Shown piece after piece: positions 55,058 to 63,800 of a stretch of 64,000 bases of DNA. Numbering within the stretch: the first letter of the stretch is position 1; every line of letters starts with the position of its first letter. The notes beneath the pieces are model-generated. The model had not been told where the DNA came from and did not search any database. It saw nothing but the letters and a program-made list of their open reading frames with translations. This DNA comes from Alphaproteobacteria bacterium (lineage in GTDB: Bacteria > Pseudomonadota > Alphaproteobacteria > Ferrovibrionales > Ferrovibrionaceae), in contig JAFKFH010000007.1 in the NCBI GenBank assembly GCA_017307375.1, positions 248,001 through 312,000 on the forward strand. Direction: 5' to 3'. The position numbers and the translations under genes are program-made.

Positions 55058-55722
55058 CCGCAGGCGGCGAGCGCGTCGCGCATATGCGGCGGCGGCGGGG
55101 CCACGGCCACGACCGCGGGTTTTTCGTAGTAGAGCGGCACGGTGATCGACCGCGCATGCAGCTGCATCGGCACGGCCGGCGGGATTTCCCGGCCGTAGCT
55201 CGGGTCGCCCAGCAGCGGGCAGCCGATCGCGGCCGCATGGACCCGGATCTGATGCGTGCGGCCGGTGCGCGGCCGGAATTCCATCCAGGAAAGCCGGCCG
55301 CCGGTGCCGAGCAGCCGATAGTCGGTCACGGCCGACTGCCCGGCCGGGTCGGTGGCCATGCGCCAGCCGCGACCCCGCGTCACCTTGAGCAGCGGCAGGT
55401 CGATGCAGCCCGTCGTTTCGACCGGTCGTCCCTCCACAACCGCCCAGTAGACTTTCTCGACCTTCCCCTCGGCGAACAGCTTGTGCAGCCGGGCCAGGCC
55501 CTTCTTGTGGCGCCCGAGGACGAGGCAGCCCGAGGTGTCGCGGTCGAGGCGGTGGGCAAGGCCGGGCGGGCGCGACACGCCGAAGCGCAAGGCGTCGAAA
55601 TACTGTTCCAGATTCGCGCCGCCGCCCGGCCCGGCATGGACCGGCAGCCCGGCCGGCTTGTCGATGATGATCATCACCGGGTCCTGGTAGAGGACACGGG
55701 CCTGCATCTCGGCGGGAGTCAT
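55012..55722 (-). CDS. RluA-family pseudouridine synthase
   Basis: A 236-residue pseudouridine synthase without an S4 domain. The catalytic motif is AHRLDRDTSGCLVLG (Asp nucleophile), followed by LHKLFAEGKVEKVYWAVVEG and RTGRTHQIRVHAAAIGCPLLGD. It modifies rRNA or tRNA; the target is not deducible. ATG at 55722 was chosen over 55776 because MTPAEMQARVLYQD starts the fold. Its 3' end lies within the rsmC-like gene. Confidence 0.9.
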   Translation of the reverse strand: MTPAEMQARVLYQDPVMIIIDKPAGLPVHAGPGGGANLEQYFDALRFGVSRPPGLAHRLDRDTSGCLVLGRHKKGLARLHKLFAEGKVEKVYWAVVEGRPVETTGCIDLPLLKVTRGRGWRMATDPAGQSAVTDYRLLGTGGRLSWMEFRPRTGRTHQIRVHAAAIGCPLLGDPSYGREIPPAVPMQLHARSITVPLYYEKPAVVAVAPPPPHMRDALAACGYRDDDLGADAAMTL

Positions 55723-55795
55723 CGGCGGATCCTTGTCATGGCTGCGGCGGTAGCACACATCGTCAGGCGGCGCCAAGCTGCGCTATGATGCCGTG

Positions 55796-56905
55796 ATGGC
55801 CGATTGCCCCGGAATATTCCTGCTGGCGCAGATGAAGGATGGCGGCCTCGCGCGGCTGCGGCTGCCGGGCGGGCGGCTGTCGGCCGTCCAGGTGCGCGCG
55901 GTGGCCGAAGTCGCGCGCCGCTGGGGCAACGGCGTGGTCGACCTGACCAATCGCGCCAATCTTCAGATTCGCGGTCTGCCCGCGACGCTGCCCGATGCGG
56001 CGGTCGCCCGCCTCGACGCCGCCGGGTTGGTGCCGGCGATGCGCGGCGCCGATCGCCTGCGCAACATCACGGCCGATCCGCTGTCGGGCCTGGACGATGC
56101 GGTCGATGTCGGCCCGCTGGTCGCCGCGCTGGATGCCGCGCTGCAATCGGCCGACCTCGACGGGTTGTCGCCCAAATTCGCCTTCGTGCTGGACGGCGGC
56201 GGCCGCAGCCGCATCGCCGGCATCCTGCACGACGTGGGTTTCGTCGCCTGCCCCGAGGGTTTCCGCCTGTCGCTCGGCGGTACGCTGTCCGGCGACGTCA
56301 TCGCCGCCGCCGACGTGGTCGACCGCGCTCTCGCCGAGGCCCGCGCCATCCTGGCATCCGGCATCCGCCGTCCGGGCCGTGTCGGCCGGGTCGATCCCTG
56401 GCTCGGCCCGGTGCCGCAGCGCGACGGGGCGGTGGCCCTGGCCCTCGACGTGCCGGTGGCCCGCGCCGATGCCGATCTCCTGGATCGGCTGGCCGGCCTG
56501 GCGGTCGACGGCCTGCGGCTGACGCCCTGGTCGGCGGTGGTGCTGCCGGGCATCCCGGCAGAGCGGGTCGCGGCGGTCGTCGCCGCCTCCGGCCTTTCCA
56601 CCGCGGTCGGCCAGCGGGTCGTGGCCTGTGCCGGATCGACCGGCTGCGAACGCGGGTTGGCCGATACCAAGGCCGATGGCCGCCGGCTTGCCGCCGCGTT
56701 CGGGGGCAGGGGCGCCGGAACCGTGCATCTGGCCGGATGTGCCAAGGGCTGCGCCCATCCGGGTGTGGCCGAGATCCTGGCGCTGGCCCGGTCCGACGGC
56801 CGCTACGACCTGCACCGCCAGGCCCGACCGGCCACGGCCGGGACGGCCTGGGCCGAGGGGGTTGGCCCGTCCGAGATGATCGAACAACTGGCGAGGGCGT
56901 CATGA
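55796..56905 (+). CDS. cobG: Precorrin-3B synthase
   Basis: A 369-residue sirohaem/4Fe-4S protein of the nitrite/sulphite reductase fold. The N-terminal half has DLTNRANLQIRGL, and the cluster cysteines are in ACAGSTGCERG and AGCAKGCAHPG. CobG uses oxygen to turn precorrin-3A into precorrin-3B, the oxygen-dependent step of the aerobic cobalamin route. The ATG at 55796 directly follows a GTG at 55793. Its stop overlaps the small lipoprotein start (ATGA). Confidence 0.92.
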   Translation: MADCPGIFLLAQMKDGGLARLRLPGGRLSAVQVRAVAEVARRWGNGVVDLTNRANLQIRGLPATLPDAAVARLDAAGLVPAMRGADRLRNITADPLSGLDDAVDVGPLVAALDAALQSADLDGLSPKFAFVLDGGGRSRIAGILHDVGFVACPEGFRLSLGGTLSGDVIAAADVVDRALAEARAILASGIRRPGRVGRVDPWLGPVPQRDGAVALALDVPVARADADLLDRLAGLAVDGLRLTPWSAVVLPGIPAERVAAVVAASGLSTAVGQRVVACAGSTGCERGLADTKADGRRLAAAFGGRGAGTVHLAGCAKGCAHPGVAEILALARSDGRYDLHRQARPATAGTAWAEGVGPSEMIEQLARAS

Positions 56906-57159
56906 AGGTTCTTGGCTATCTGGCACTGCTGCTGATCGTCGCCGGCTGCGCGACCCAGCCGGTACCGCCGGGCGCCACCGTCCCGGGCTTCTTCTTCGGG
57001 CTGTTTCACGGCTTCATCGCGCCGATCGCCTTCGTCATCGGCCTGTTCACCGATATCCGGATGTATGCGTTCCCCAATTCCGGGTCCTGGTACGATTTCG
57101 GCTTCCTGATCGGGATATCCGCCTGGGGTGGCGGCGGGGCGGTGGTCGTCCGCCGATAG
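56902..57159 (+). CDS. Small membrane lipoprotein inserted in the cobalamin operon
   Basis: An 85-residue protein with a lipoprotein signal ([20 protein letters not shown]). Two hydrophobic segments follow, separated by [19 protein letters not shown]. The family is widespread as short membrane proteins with the FHGFIAP...YDFGF pattern, of unknown function. It overlaps the end of cobG and precedes cobH by 61 bp. No direct cobalamin role is evident; its presence may reflect co-expression only. Confidence 0.75.
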   Translation: MKVLGYLALLLIVAGCATQPVPPGATVPGFFFGLFHGFIAPIAFVIGLFTDIRMYAFPNSGSWYDFGFLIGISAWGGGGAVVVRR

Positions 57160-57220
57160 CCCGCGCTTGCCTATCCCGTTCGGGCAGGGCAAAAAGCCCC
57201 GTCCACGGGAGAGCCATGCC

Positions 57221-57847
57221 TTGTTGAGCTACGTCAGGGACGGGGCGGAAATCTATCGCCGCTCGTTCGCCACCATTCGGGCCGAGTCCGACCTTGCCCG
57301 CCTGCCGGCCGATATCGAGCCGGTGGCGGTGCGCCTGATCCATACCTGCGGCATGACCGACCTGGTCGCCGATTTTGCCTGTTCGGCCGACATCGTCGCC
57401 CGCGGCCGTGCGGCGCTGCGGGCCGGTGCGCCGATCCTGTGCGATGCCAAGATGGTGGCGAGCGGCATCACCCGCGCCCGGCTGCCTGCCGGCAACGAGA
57501 TCGTCTGCACGCTGGACGCGGCCGGCGTGCCGGCGCTTGCCGCCGAACTCGGCACCACCCGGTCGGCCGCGGCGGTCGATCTGTGGCGCGACCGGCTGGC
57601 CGGCGCGATCGTGGCGATCGGCAACGCGCCGACCGCGCTGTTCCATCTGCTGGAGCGTCTCGACCAGGGCTGGCCCCGTCCTGCCGCGATCCTCGGCCTG
57701 CCCGTCGGGTTCATCGGCGCGGCCGAATCGAAGGCCGAATTGGCGCGCGATCCGCGCGGCGCCGCCTGGCTGACCGTGCATGGCCGCCGCGGCGGCAGCG
57801 CGATGGCGGTTGCGGCAGTCAACGCCATCGCGGATGCCCGCGAATGA
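57221..57847 (+). CDS. cobH: Precorrin-8X methylmutase
   Basis: A 208-residue CobH that moves the C11 methyl group to C12 to give hydrogenobyrinic acid. The catalytic histidine is in [37 protein letters not shown] and [13 protein letters not shown] are family motifs. No ATG suits; the TTG at 57221 (or 57224) lies at proper distance from GGGAGAG and gives the usual length. The stop overlaps cobI (ATGA). Confidence 0.93.
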   Translation: MLSYVRDGAEIYRRSFATIRAESDLARLPADIEPVAVRLIHTCGMTDLVADFACSADIVARGRAALRAGAPILCDAKMVASGITRARLPAGNEIVCTLDAAGVPALAAELGTTRSAAAVDLWRDRLAGAIVAIGNAPTALFHLLERLDQGWPRPAAILGLPVGFIGAAESKAELARDPRGAAWLTVHGRRGGSAMAVAAVNAIADARE

Positions 57848-58566
57848 AGGGCCGCTTCTACGGTATCGGCTGCGGCCCCGGCGACCCCGAGCTGATGACG
57901 GTCAAGGCCGTGCGCCTGCTGGCCGAGGCCTCGATCGTCGCCTACCCTTGCGCCAAGGCCGAGGGCGGCGTGGCGCGCGGCATCGCCAAGACCTATCTGC
58001 GCCCCGACCAGACCCTGATCCCGCTGGTCTATCCGGTCACCGCCGGACCGGGCGCCGACGCGCCGGGCTATCCGGCGCTGATGCGCCGGTTCTATGACGA
58101 GACGGCGGCGCAGTTGGCCGCGCATCTCGACGGCGGCGCCACCGTCGCCATCCTCTGCGAAGGCGACCCGTTCTTCTTCGGTTCGTTCATCTATTGGCAC
58201 AAGCGGCTGAGCCCGCATTACGACAGCATCGTCGTGCCCGGCGTCTCGTCGATCCTGGCCGCCCCGGTGGCGATGGACCGGCCGCTCTGCATCCGCACCG
58301 ACACGGTGACGGTGATGCCGGCGACGATGTCGGAAGATGCGCTGACCGATCGGCTGCTGCGGACCGACGCCGCCGTGATCATGAAGCTCGGCCGCACCTT
58401 CGCCAAGGTGCGGCGGGCGCTGGTCCGTGCGGGCCGACTCGACGATGCCGTCTATGTCGAGCGGGCCAGCTGGGCCGACCAGCGCGTACTGCCCGCCGCC
58501 GGCATCGATCCCGCGACCGTGCCCTATTTCTCGGTCGTGGTGGTGCCCGGCTCGACCCCGGACTGA
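57844..58566 (+). CDS. cobI: Precorrin-2 C20-methyltransferase
   Basis: A 240-residue SAM-dependent tetrapyrrole methylase that makes precorrin-3A. Motifs: [18 protein letters not shown] at the N terminus, [14 protein letters not shown], and [20 protein letters not shown] and the C-terminal region complete the fold. Length is normal for CobI/CbiL. ATG at 57844 overlaps the cobH stop. Confidence 0.95.
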   Translation: MKGRFYGIGCGPGDPELMTVKAVRLLAEASIVAYPCAKAEGGVARGIAKTYLRPDQTLIPLVYPVTAGPGADAPGYPALMRRFYDETAAQLAAHLDGGATVAILCEGDPFFFGSFIYWHKRLSPHYDSIVVPGVSSILAAPVAMDRPLCIRTDTVTVMPATMSEDALTDRLLRTDAAVIMKLGRTFAKVRRALVRAGRLDDAVYVERASWADQRVLPAAGIDPATVPYFSVVVVPGSTPD

Positions 58567-58570
58567 AGCG

Positions 58571-59944
58571 TTGGCCGGGATCGCCTTCGTCGTCCTCAAC
58601 CCGCAGGGGCTGGCGCTGGCCCGCCGGATCCAGGCCGCTCTGGGCGAAGGGCGCATCCATGCCCTGGCTACCCGCGTCGAGGGTGGCGACGAGGGCTTTG
58701 CCGATACCCGGGCGACGGTGCAGCGTCTCTATGGCGAGGGCCACGCCGTCGTCGGCCTCTGCGCCGCGGGCATCCTGATCCGCCTGGTCGCGCCGCTTCT
58801 GTCGGACAAGCGGGCCGAGCCGCCGTTGCTGGCCCTCGCCGATGACGGCGCCGTCGTCGTGCCGCTGCTCGGCGGGCTGACCGGCGGGCACGAACTGGCC
58901 GAGCGCATCGCGGCCGCCTGCGGCGCGGCGGCGGCCGTGACTGCCAGCGGGGCGCGCCGGTTCGGCCTGGCGCTCGAGGCGCCGCCGGACGGCTACACCC
59001 TGGTCAATCCCGAAGACGCCAAGTCCGTCACCTCGGCGATCCTCGCCGGCGCCACCGTCCGGCTGGAGGGCGAGGCGCCCTGGCTTGCCGATTCCGGCCT
59101 GCCGTTCGCCGCCGAGGGCGAGATCGTCATTCGGATCGCCGACCGACCCGGCGCACCGCCGCCCGGGGGGCTCCTCTATGTCCGCGCCGGCGGCGGCCGT
59201 CTGGACGTCGTCGGCACCGGCCCGGGCGCGGCCGAGTGGCTGACCCCGGAAGTGCGCCGCGTGCTGGATGCCGCGACCGACCTGGTCGGCTACTTCACCT
59301 ATCTCGACATGGTGCCGCCCCGTCCCGGCCAGCGCCGGCATGCGTCGGACAATCGCGAGGAACTGGCCCGGGCGCGCCAGGCCCTCGACCTCGCCGCCGA
59401 AGGGCGCCGCGTCGCCGTCGTCTCCTCGGGCGATCCGGGAATCTTTGCCATGGCCGCCGCGGTGATGGAGGCGCTCGACCTCGAACCCGCGCGCTGGCCC
59501 GGTGTCGCCGTCGGGGTGTGCCCGGGGTTGTCGGCCATGCAGGCCGCGGCCGCCCGGCTCGGCGCGCCGCTCGGTCACGACTTCGCGGTCATCTCGCTGT
59601 CGGACAACCTGAAGCCGGCCGAGATCGTCACCCGCCGGCTCGAAGCTGCCGCCGCGGCCGACTTCGTCCTGGCGCTCTACAATCCCGCCGGCAAGGTGCG
59701 GCGCGACGGGCTGGCCCGGGCGCACGCGACCCTGCTTGCCGGCCGCGGAGCCGATGCGGTGGTCGTCCAGGCGCGCGACGTCGGCCGGCCGGGTGAACGG
59801 ATCACGGTGACCACCCTCGGGGCCCTCGACCTCGACAGCGTCGACATGCGCACGCTGCTGATCGTCGGCTCGTCCCGGACGCGCGTCTTCACCGCCAGCG
59901 GCCGCCAGTTCGTCTATACCCCGCGCAGCCATCCCGGCCTATGA
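58571..59944 (+). CDS. cobJ: Fusion of CbiG N-terminal/middle domains and precorrin-3B C17-methyltransferase CobJ
   Basis: A 457-residue two-part protein. Residues 1 to about 210 match the CbiG N and middle domains (GLCAAGILIRLVAPLLSDKRAEP, VVPLLGGLTGGHELAERIA). Residues about 215-457 are CobJ/CbiH (LDVVGTGPGAAEWLTPEV, SSGDPGIFAMAAAVME, CPGLSAMQAAAARLGAPLGHDF, YNPAGKVRRDGL). CobJ performs ring contraction from precorrin-3B; CbiG opens the lactone in the anaerobic route. The CbiG C-terminal (CobE-like) domain is missing. Start is a TTG at 58571, the first start after the cobI stop. Confidence 0.88.
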   Translation: MAGIAFVVLNPQGLALARRIQAALGEGRIHALATRVEGGDEGFADTRATVQRLYGEGHAVVGLCAAGILIRLVAPLLSDKRAEPPLLALADDGAVVVPLLGGLTGGHELAERIAAACGAAAAVTASGARRFGLALEAPPDGYTLVNPEDAKSVTSAILAGATVRLEGEAPWLADSGLPFAAEGEIVIRIADRPGAPPPGGLLYVRAGGGRLDVVGTGPGAAEWLTPEVRRVLDAATDLVGYFTYLDMVPPRPGQRRHASDNREELARARQALDLAAEGRRVAVVSSGDPGIFAMAAAVMEALDLEPARWPGVAVGVCPGLSAMQAAAARLGAPLGHDFAVISLSDNLKPAEIVTRRLEAAAAADFVLALYNPAGKVRRDGLARAHATLLAGRGADAVVVQARDVGRPGERITVTTLGALDLDSVDMRTLLIVGSSRTRVFTASGRQFVYTPRSHPGL

Positions 59945-59951
59945 TCGGCCG

Positions 59952-61085
59952 ATGAGCGACGAGCCCGTCCGCGATCCCGAAACCGGCCGCGTGCTGCGCT
60001 ATGGCTGGACCACCGGGGCCTGCGCCACCGCGGCCGCGAAAGCCGCCTATCAGGCGCTGCTGACCGGGGCCTTTCCCGATCCGGTGACGATCACCCTGCC
60101 GCAGGGCCAGACGCCGTCCTTCGCGCTGGCGCGGACGGAAAGGGGCGGGGGCTGGGCCGAGGCCGGCATCGTCAAGGATGCGGGCGACGATCCCGACGTC
60201 ACCCACCAGGCGCTGATCGTGGCGCGGGTCAGCCACGGCCCGGCCGGGTCCGGCGTGACCTTCCGCGCCGGCCCCGGCGTCGGCACGGTGACGATGCCGG
60301 GCCTGCCGCTGCCGCCCGGCGAACCGGCGATCAATCCCGCGCCGCGGGCGATGATGCGCGCGGCAATGGCCGAGGTCGCCGCGGCGCAGGGCGGGGCGGG
60401 CGACGTGGTCATCGAGATCTCGGTGCCGAACGGCGCCGCCCTGGCGGCGAGGACCTGGAACGGCCGGCTCGGCATCGTCGGCGGGTTGTCGATCCTCGGC
60501 ACCACCGGCATCGTCGTGCCCTTTTCCTGCTCGGCCTGGATCCATTCGATCCATCGCGGCATCGACGTCGCGCGCGCCAACGGCTATCGCCACGTCGCCG
60601 CCTGCGTCGGCAATACCTCGGAGAAGATGGTCCAGGCGCGCTACGGCCTGCCCGAAACCGCGCTGCTCGACATGGGCGATTTTGTCGGTGGCATGCTGAA
60701 ATACCTGCGCCGCCACCCGGTGCCGCAGCTCACCATCGCCGGCGGCTTCGCCAAGCTCTCCAAGCTTGCCGCCGGCCATCTCGACCTGCATTCCGGCCGC
60801 TCGCAGGTCGATCGCGACGGGCTTGCCGCGATGCTGGACGACCTCGGCGCCGAGCGCAGCCTGGTCGAGCGTGCCAAGAGTGCCAACACGGCGCTGGAAA
60901 TCCTCACTCTGGCGCAGGCCGCCGGGCTGAACCTGGCCGATCGCGTGGCGCAGGCCGCGCGCGACGTGGCGGTCGCCGAGTTGCGCGGCGCGCCGGTCGA
61001 GGTCGAGCTGCTGCTATCCGACAGGCAGGGCAACCCGGTCGGCCGGGCCGCCACGTCAGGGTTTGAGGTGCCGGGCGTGGCCTGA
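59952..61085 (+). CDS. cbiD: Cobalt-precorrin-5B (C1)-methyltransferase
   Basis: A 377-residue CbiD. Family motifs: LRYGWTTGACATAAAKAAY at the N terminus, then VVIEISVPNGAALAARTWN, GGLSILGTTGIVVPFS and KYLRRHPV. It methylates C1 and removes the two-carbon unit in the step done by CobF in the classical aerobic route, so it replaces CobF here. It starts 7 bp after cobJ. Its 3' end overlaps convergent cobM by 30 bp. Confidence 0.94.
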   Translation: MSDEPVRDPETGRVLRYGWTTGACATAAAKAAYQALLTGAFPDPVTITLPQGQTPSFALARTERGGGWAEAGIVKDAGDDPDVTHQALIVARVSHGPAGSGVTFRAGPGVGTVTMPGLPLPPGEPAINPAPRAMMRAAMAEVAAAQGGAGDVVIEISVPNGAALAARTWNGRLGIVGGLSILGTTGIVVPFSCSAWIHSIHRGIDVARANGYRHVAACVGNTSEKMVQARYGLPETALLDMGDFVGGMLKYLRRHPVPQLTIAGGFAKLSKLAAGHLDLHSGRSQVDRDGLAAMLDDLGAERSLVERAKSANTALEILTLAQAAGLNLADRVAQAARDVAVAELRGAPVEVELLLSDRQGNPVGRAATSGFEVPGVA

Positions 61086-61808
61086 GTCGTAGAGCGCGCT
61101 GGTGCGGCGCAGTTCACCGTCCAGCACCCGCCCGACCATCACCAGCGCAGTGCGCTCGATGCCCGCCGCCCGGGTCCTCTCGGCAATGTCGGACAGCGTG
61201 CCGGCGATCACCTGCTCGTCGGACCAACTGGCGCGGGCGACCACCGCCGCCGGGCAATCGGCCCCGTAGAGCGGGACCAGCGTGTCGACGATGCGCGGCA
61301 AAGCCTTGACCGACAGGTGCAAGGCGAGGGTCGCGCCCGATTGTGCCAGCAGCGCCAGATCCTCGTGCGGCGGCATCGCCGAGGCACGGGTGGCGACCCG
61401 GGTCAGGATCACGGTCTGGGCAATCTCGGGCAGGGTCAGTTCGACGCCGAGCGTCGCCGCCGCCGCCGCGAAGGCGGGCACGCCGGGCACGATCCGGTAG
61501 GGGATGCCGCGCCGGCGCAATTCGGCGATCTGTTCGCCGATCGCGCCGTAGAGCGACGGATCGCCCGAATGCACGCGCGCCACGTCGTGTCCCGCGTCGT
61601 GCGCCGCCACGATCTCGGCGATGATCGCGTCGAGATCCAGGCTTGCGGTATCGACGACCCGGGCACCGGCCGGGGCATGGGCGACGACGGCGGCCGGCAC
61701 CAGCGACCCGGCATAGAGGCAGACCGGGCAGCGGGCGATCAGGTCGCGCGCCTTCAGGGTCAGCAGGTCGGGGTCGCCGGGGCCGGCGCCGATGAACCAG
61801 ACGGTCAT
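61056..61808 (-). CDS. cobM: Precorrin-4 C11-methyltransferase
   Basis: A 250-residue SAM-dependent methylase that makes precorrin-5. Motifs: VWFIGAGPGDPDLLTLKARDLI, YAGSLVP, VHSGDPSLYGAIGEQ and PGVPAFAAAAATLGVELTLPE. The ATG at 61808 overlaps the cobL stop (ATGA). Its tail overlaps convergent cbiD. Confidence 0.95.
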   Translation of the reverse strand: MTVWFIGAGPGDPDLLTLKARDLIARCPVCLYAGSLVPAAVVAHAPAGARVVDTASLDLDAIIAEIVAAHDAGHDVARVHSGDPSLYGAIGEQIAELRRRGIPYRIVPGVPAFAAAAATLGVELTLPEIAQTVILTRVATRASAMPPHEDLALLAQSGATLALHLSVKALPRIVDTLVPLYGADCPAAVVARASWSDEQVIAGTLSDIAERTRAAGIERTALVMVGRVLDGELRRTSALYDSGHARHLKP

Positions 61809-63013
61809 GGGCGCGGCTTCTCGATCGCCCATTGCACCACCGGCATCGCCGGCCGCCAGCCGGTGAAGCCGCCGATGGTTTCGGTGCGGCTGATGCTGAG
61901 TCGGGTCAACTCGCCGCCGCGGGCCGCGAACTCGGCCAGCAGCACCGCCTCGCTCTCGAGCGTGACGGTGTTGGCCACGAGGCGGCCGCCGGGCTTCAGC
62001 GCCTGCCAGCAAAGCGCGACGATGCCGGGGGTGGTCAGGCCGCCGCCGATGAAGATCGCGTCCGGCCGGTCCAGCCCGGCCAGCGCTGCCGGGACCTCGC
62101 CCTGGACCACCCGCAGCCGCGGCACGCCGAGATGTTCGGCATTGACCCGGGCGCGGGCGGCGCGCGACGGGTTGCGCTCGATGCCGACGGCCTGGGCGGT
62201 CGGGCAGGCGCGCAGCCATTCGATCGCGATCGACCCCGAGCCGGCGCCGATATCCCACAACAACTCGCCCGGCCGCGGCGACAGCCGCGCCAGGCTGGCG
62301 GCGCGGACGTCGCGCTTGGTGATCTGGCCGTCATGGTCGAAGGCATCGTCGGGCAGTCCCGGCACCCTGGCCAGGATCAGCGCGTCGGTCTCGGCGCGCA
62401 GATCGATCGCCAGCAGGTTCAGGTCGGCAAAGACCTTGTCGGCCGGCCATTCGGCGACCTTCGTCGTATGAATGTTTTCCTGTGGTCCACCCAGGTGCTC
62501 CATGACGTGGACGATCGAGCGGGCGAAGCCGCGTGTCGCCAGCAGCGAGGCGACCTGGTGCGGCGTGGCCCGATCGGCCGACAGCAGGATGACCCGCACG
62601 CCGTCGAACAATTCCGGCACCAGGCCGGAAACCGGCCGGCCGCAGGCCGAGACCAGGACGGTCGTCTGCTGGTCCCAGCCGAGCCGGGCGCAGGCGAGCG
62701 CCAGCGACGACACGGCCGGAATCACCTCGATCGATCCGGGCGGCAGCCTTCGTGCCAGGGTCGCGGCGACGCCGTGCAGCAGCGGATCGCCGCTTGCCAG
62801 CACGACGACCGGCCGATCGCTGGCCGCGATTTCCTCGATCAGCGGATGCATCGGCGAGGGCCAGGCCCGGGCGGGCGCCAGGCCCTTCGGCAGCAGCCCG
62901 ATCTGGCGTTCCGCGCCGACGATCTGCCGGGCCTGGGTCAGCGCGTCGCGCGCCGCCGGCGACAGCCCGGCCCAGCCATCCTCGCCGATGCCGACGACCG
63001 TCACCTTAGCCAT
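61805..63013 (-). CDS. cobL: Precorrin-6Y C5,15-methyltransferase (decarboxylating)
   Basis: A 402-residue bifunctional enzyme. The N-terminal half is CbiE-like (VTVVGIGEDGWAGLS, LASGDPLLHGVAATL, PAVSSLALACARLGW). The C-terminal half is CbiT-like with a class I SAM site (LLWDIGAGSGSIAIEWLRA, FIGGGLTTPGIV). It adds methyls at C5 and C15 and decarboxylates at C12 to give precorrin-8. The ATG at 63013 was chosen; it overlaps the end of cobK by 8 bp. Confidence 0.95.
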   Translation of the reverse strand: MAKVTVVGIGEDGWAGLSPAARDALTQARQIVGAERQIGLLPKGLAPARAWPSPMHPLIEEIAASDRPVVVLASGDPLLHGVAATLARRLPPGSIEVIPAVSSLALACARLGWDQQTTVLVSACGRPVSGLVPELFDGVRVILLSADRATPHQVASLLATRGFARSIVHVMEHLGGPQENIHTTKVAEWPADKVFADLNLLAIDLRAETDALILARVPGLPDDAFDHDGQITKRDVRAASLARLSPRPGELLWDIGAGSGSIAIEWLRACPTAQAVGIERNPSRAARARVNAEHLGVPRLRVVQGEVPAALAGLDRPDAIFIGGGLTTPGIVALCWQALKPGGRLVANTVTLESEAVLLAEFAARGGELTRLSISRTETIGGFTGWRPAMPVVQWAIEKPRP

Positions 63014-63752
63014 GGCTGAGCCCCCTGATCCAATCCAGCGCGGCCGCCGCACCCGGCACCAGCACGCCGTCGGGTGGTGGCGGGCGGCGCACCATGACGA
63101 CCGGCAGGCCCAGCCGGCGCGCCGCGGTCAGTTTGGCTTCGGCGGCCGGGCCGCCCGAATTCTTGGTGACGATCGACCGGATGCCGTGCCGCTCGATCAG
63201 CGCCAGTTCGTCGTCCAGCACGAAGGGGCCGCGGGCTTCGACATAGGTGAAATCCGGTGCCGGATCCGGCCGGTCGATGACCCGGGCGACGAAGACGACG
63301 TCGCGGCGCGCGGCGAAGGGGGCAAGCTCGGTCCGCCCGACCGTCAGGAAGCAGGGCGACGCGGGGACCGCCCGGGCCGCCGCGACCATGTCGTCGACCT
63401 CCCGCCAGTCGTCGCCCGGCTGTGGCGTCCATGGCGGTCGCAGCACGTGGATGACCGGCACCCCGGCAGTGGCGGCGGCGCGGGCGGCATTGGCGGACAT
63501 CTGGCGGGCGAACGGATGGGTCGAATCGACGACCGCATCGATTTGCTCCGCGGCGAGCCAGGCCGCGAGGCCGTCGGGGCCGCCGAACCCGCCGATGCGG
63601 ACATGGCCGGGCACGGCCCGCCGTTCGCGCGTCACCCCGGCCATCGCCGTGATCGCCTCGACCTCGCCGTCGCCGGCAAGTTGCTCGGCGAGGTCGAAGG
63701 CCTCGGCCGACCCACCGAGGACGAGGACGCGGAAACGACGGCTGGCGGGCAC
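63006..63752 (-). CDS. cobK: Precorrin-6A reductase
   Basis: A 248-residue NADPH-dependent reductase that makes precorrin-6B. It begins with a dinucleotide-binding region (RVLVLGGSAEAFDLAEQL), then DAVVDSTHPFARQMSANA, RPPWTPQPGDDW and the near C-terminal IVTKNSGGPAAEAKLTAAR. GTG start at 63752 with AGGAG upstream. First gene of the minus-strand cobK-cobL-cobM unit, divergent from cobA. Confidence 0.93.
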   Translation of the reverse strand: MPASRRFRVLVLGGSAEAFDLAEQLAGDGEVEAITAMAGVTRERRAVPGHVRIGGFGGPDGLAAWLAAEQIDAVVDSTHPFARQMSANAARAAATAGVPVIHVLRPPWTPQPGDDWREVDDMVAAARAVPASPCFLTVGRTELAPFAARRDVVFVARVIDRPDPAPDFTYVEARGPFVLDDELALIERHGIRSIVTKNSGGPAAEAKLTAARRLGLPVVMVRRPPPPDGVLVPGAAAALDWIRGLSHG

Positions 63753-63787
63753 GACCCGAACTCCTGTTCATGCAAAGGCGCGGCCAT

Positions 63788-63793
63788 TATAAT
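63788..63793 (+). promoter_or_regulatory. Consensus -10 element of cobA, leaderless arrangement
   Basis: A perfect TATAAT with the cobA ATG starting 7 bp later (63801), so transcription would begin at or next to the start codon. No Shine-Dalgarno is present. The 48-bp cobK-cobA gap is far too short for a cobalamin riboswitch. Confidence 0.55.
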
Positions 63794-63800
63794 CGGACGC

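Noticed and set aside
55723-55795. Cobalamin riboswitch upstream of cobG
   Set aside because: The 73-bp gap is too short for the roughly 200-nt riboswitch and no B12-box-like sequence is visible.
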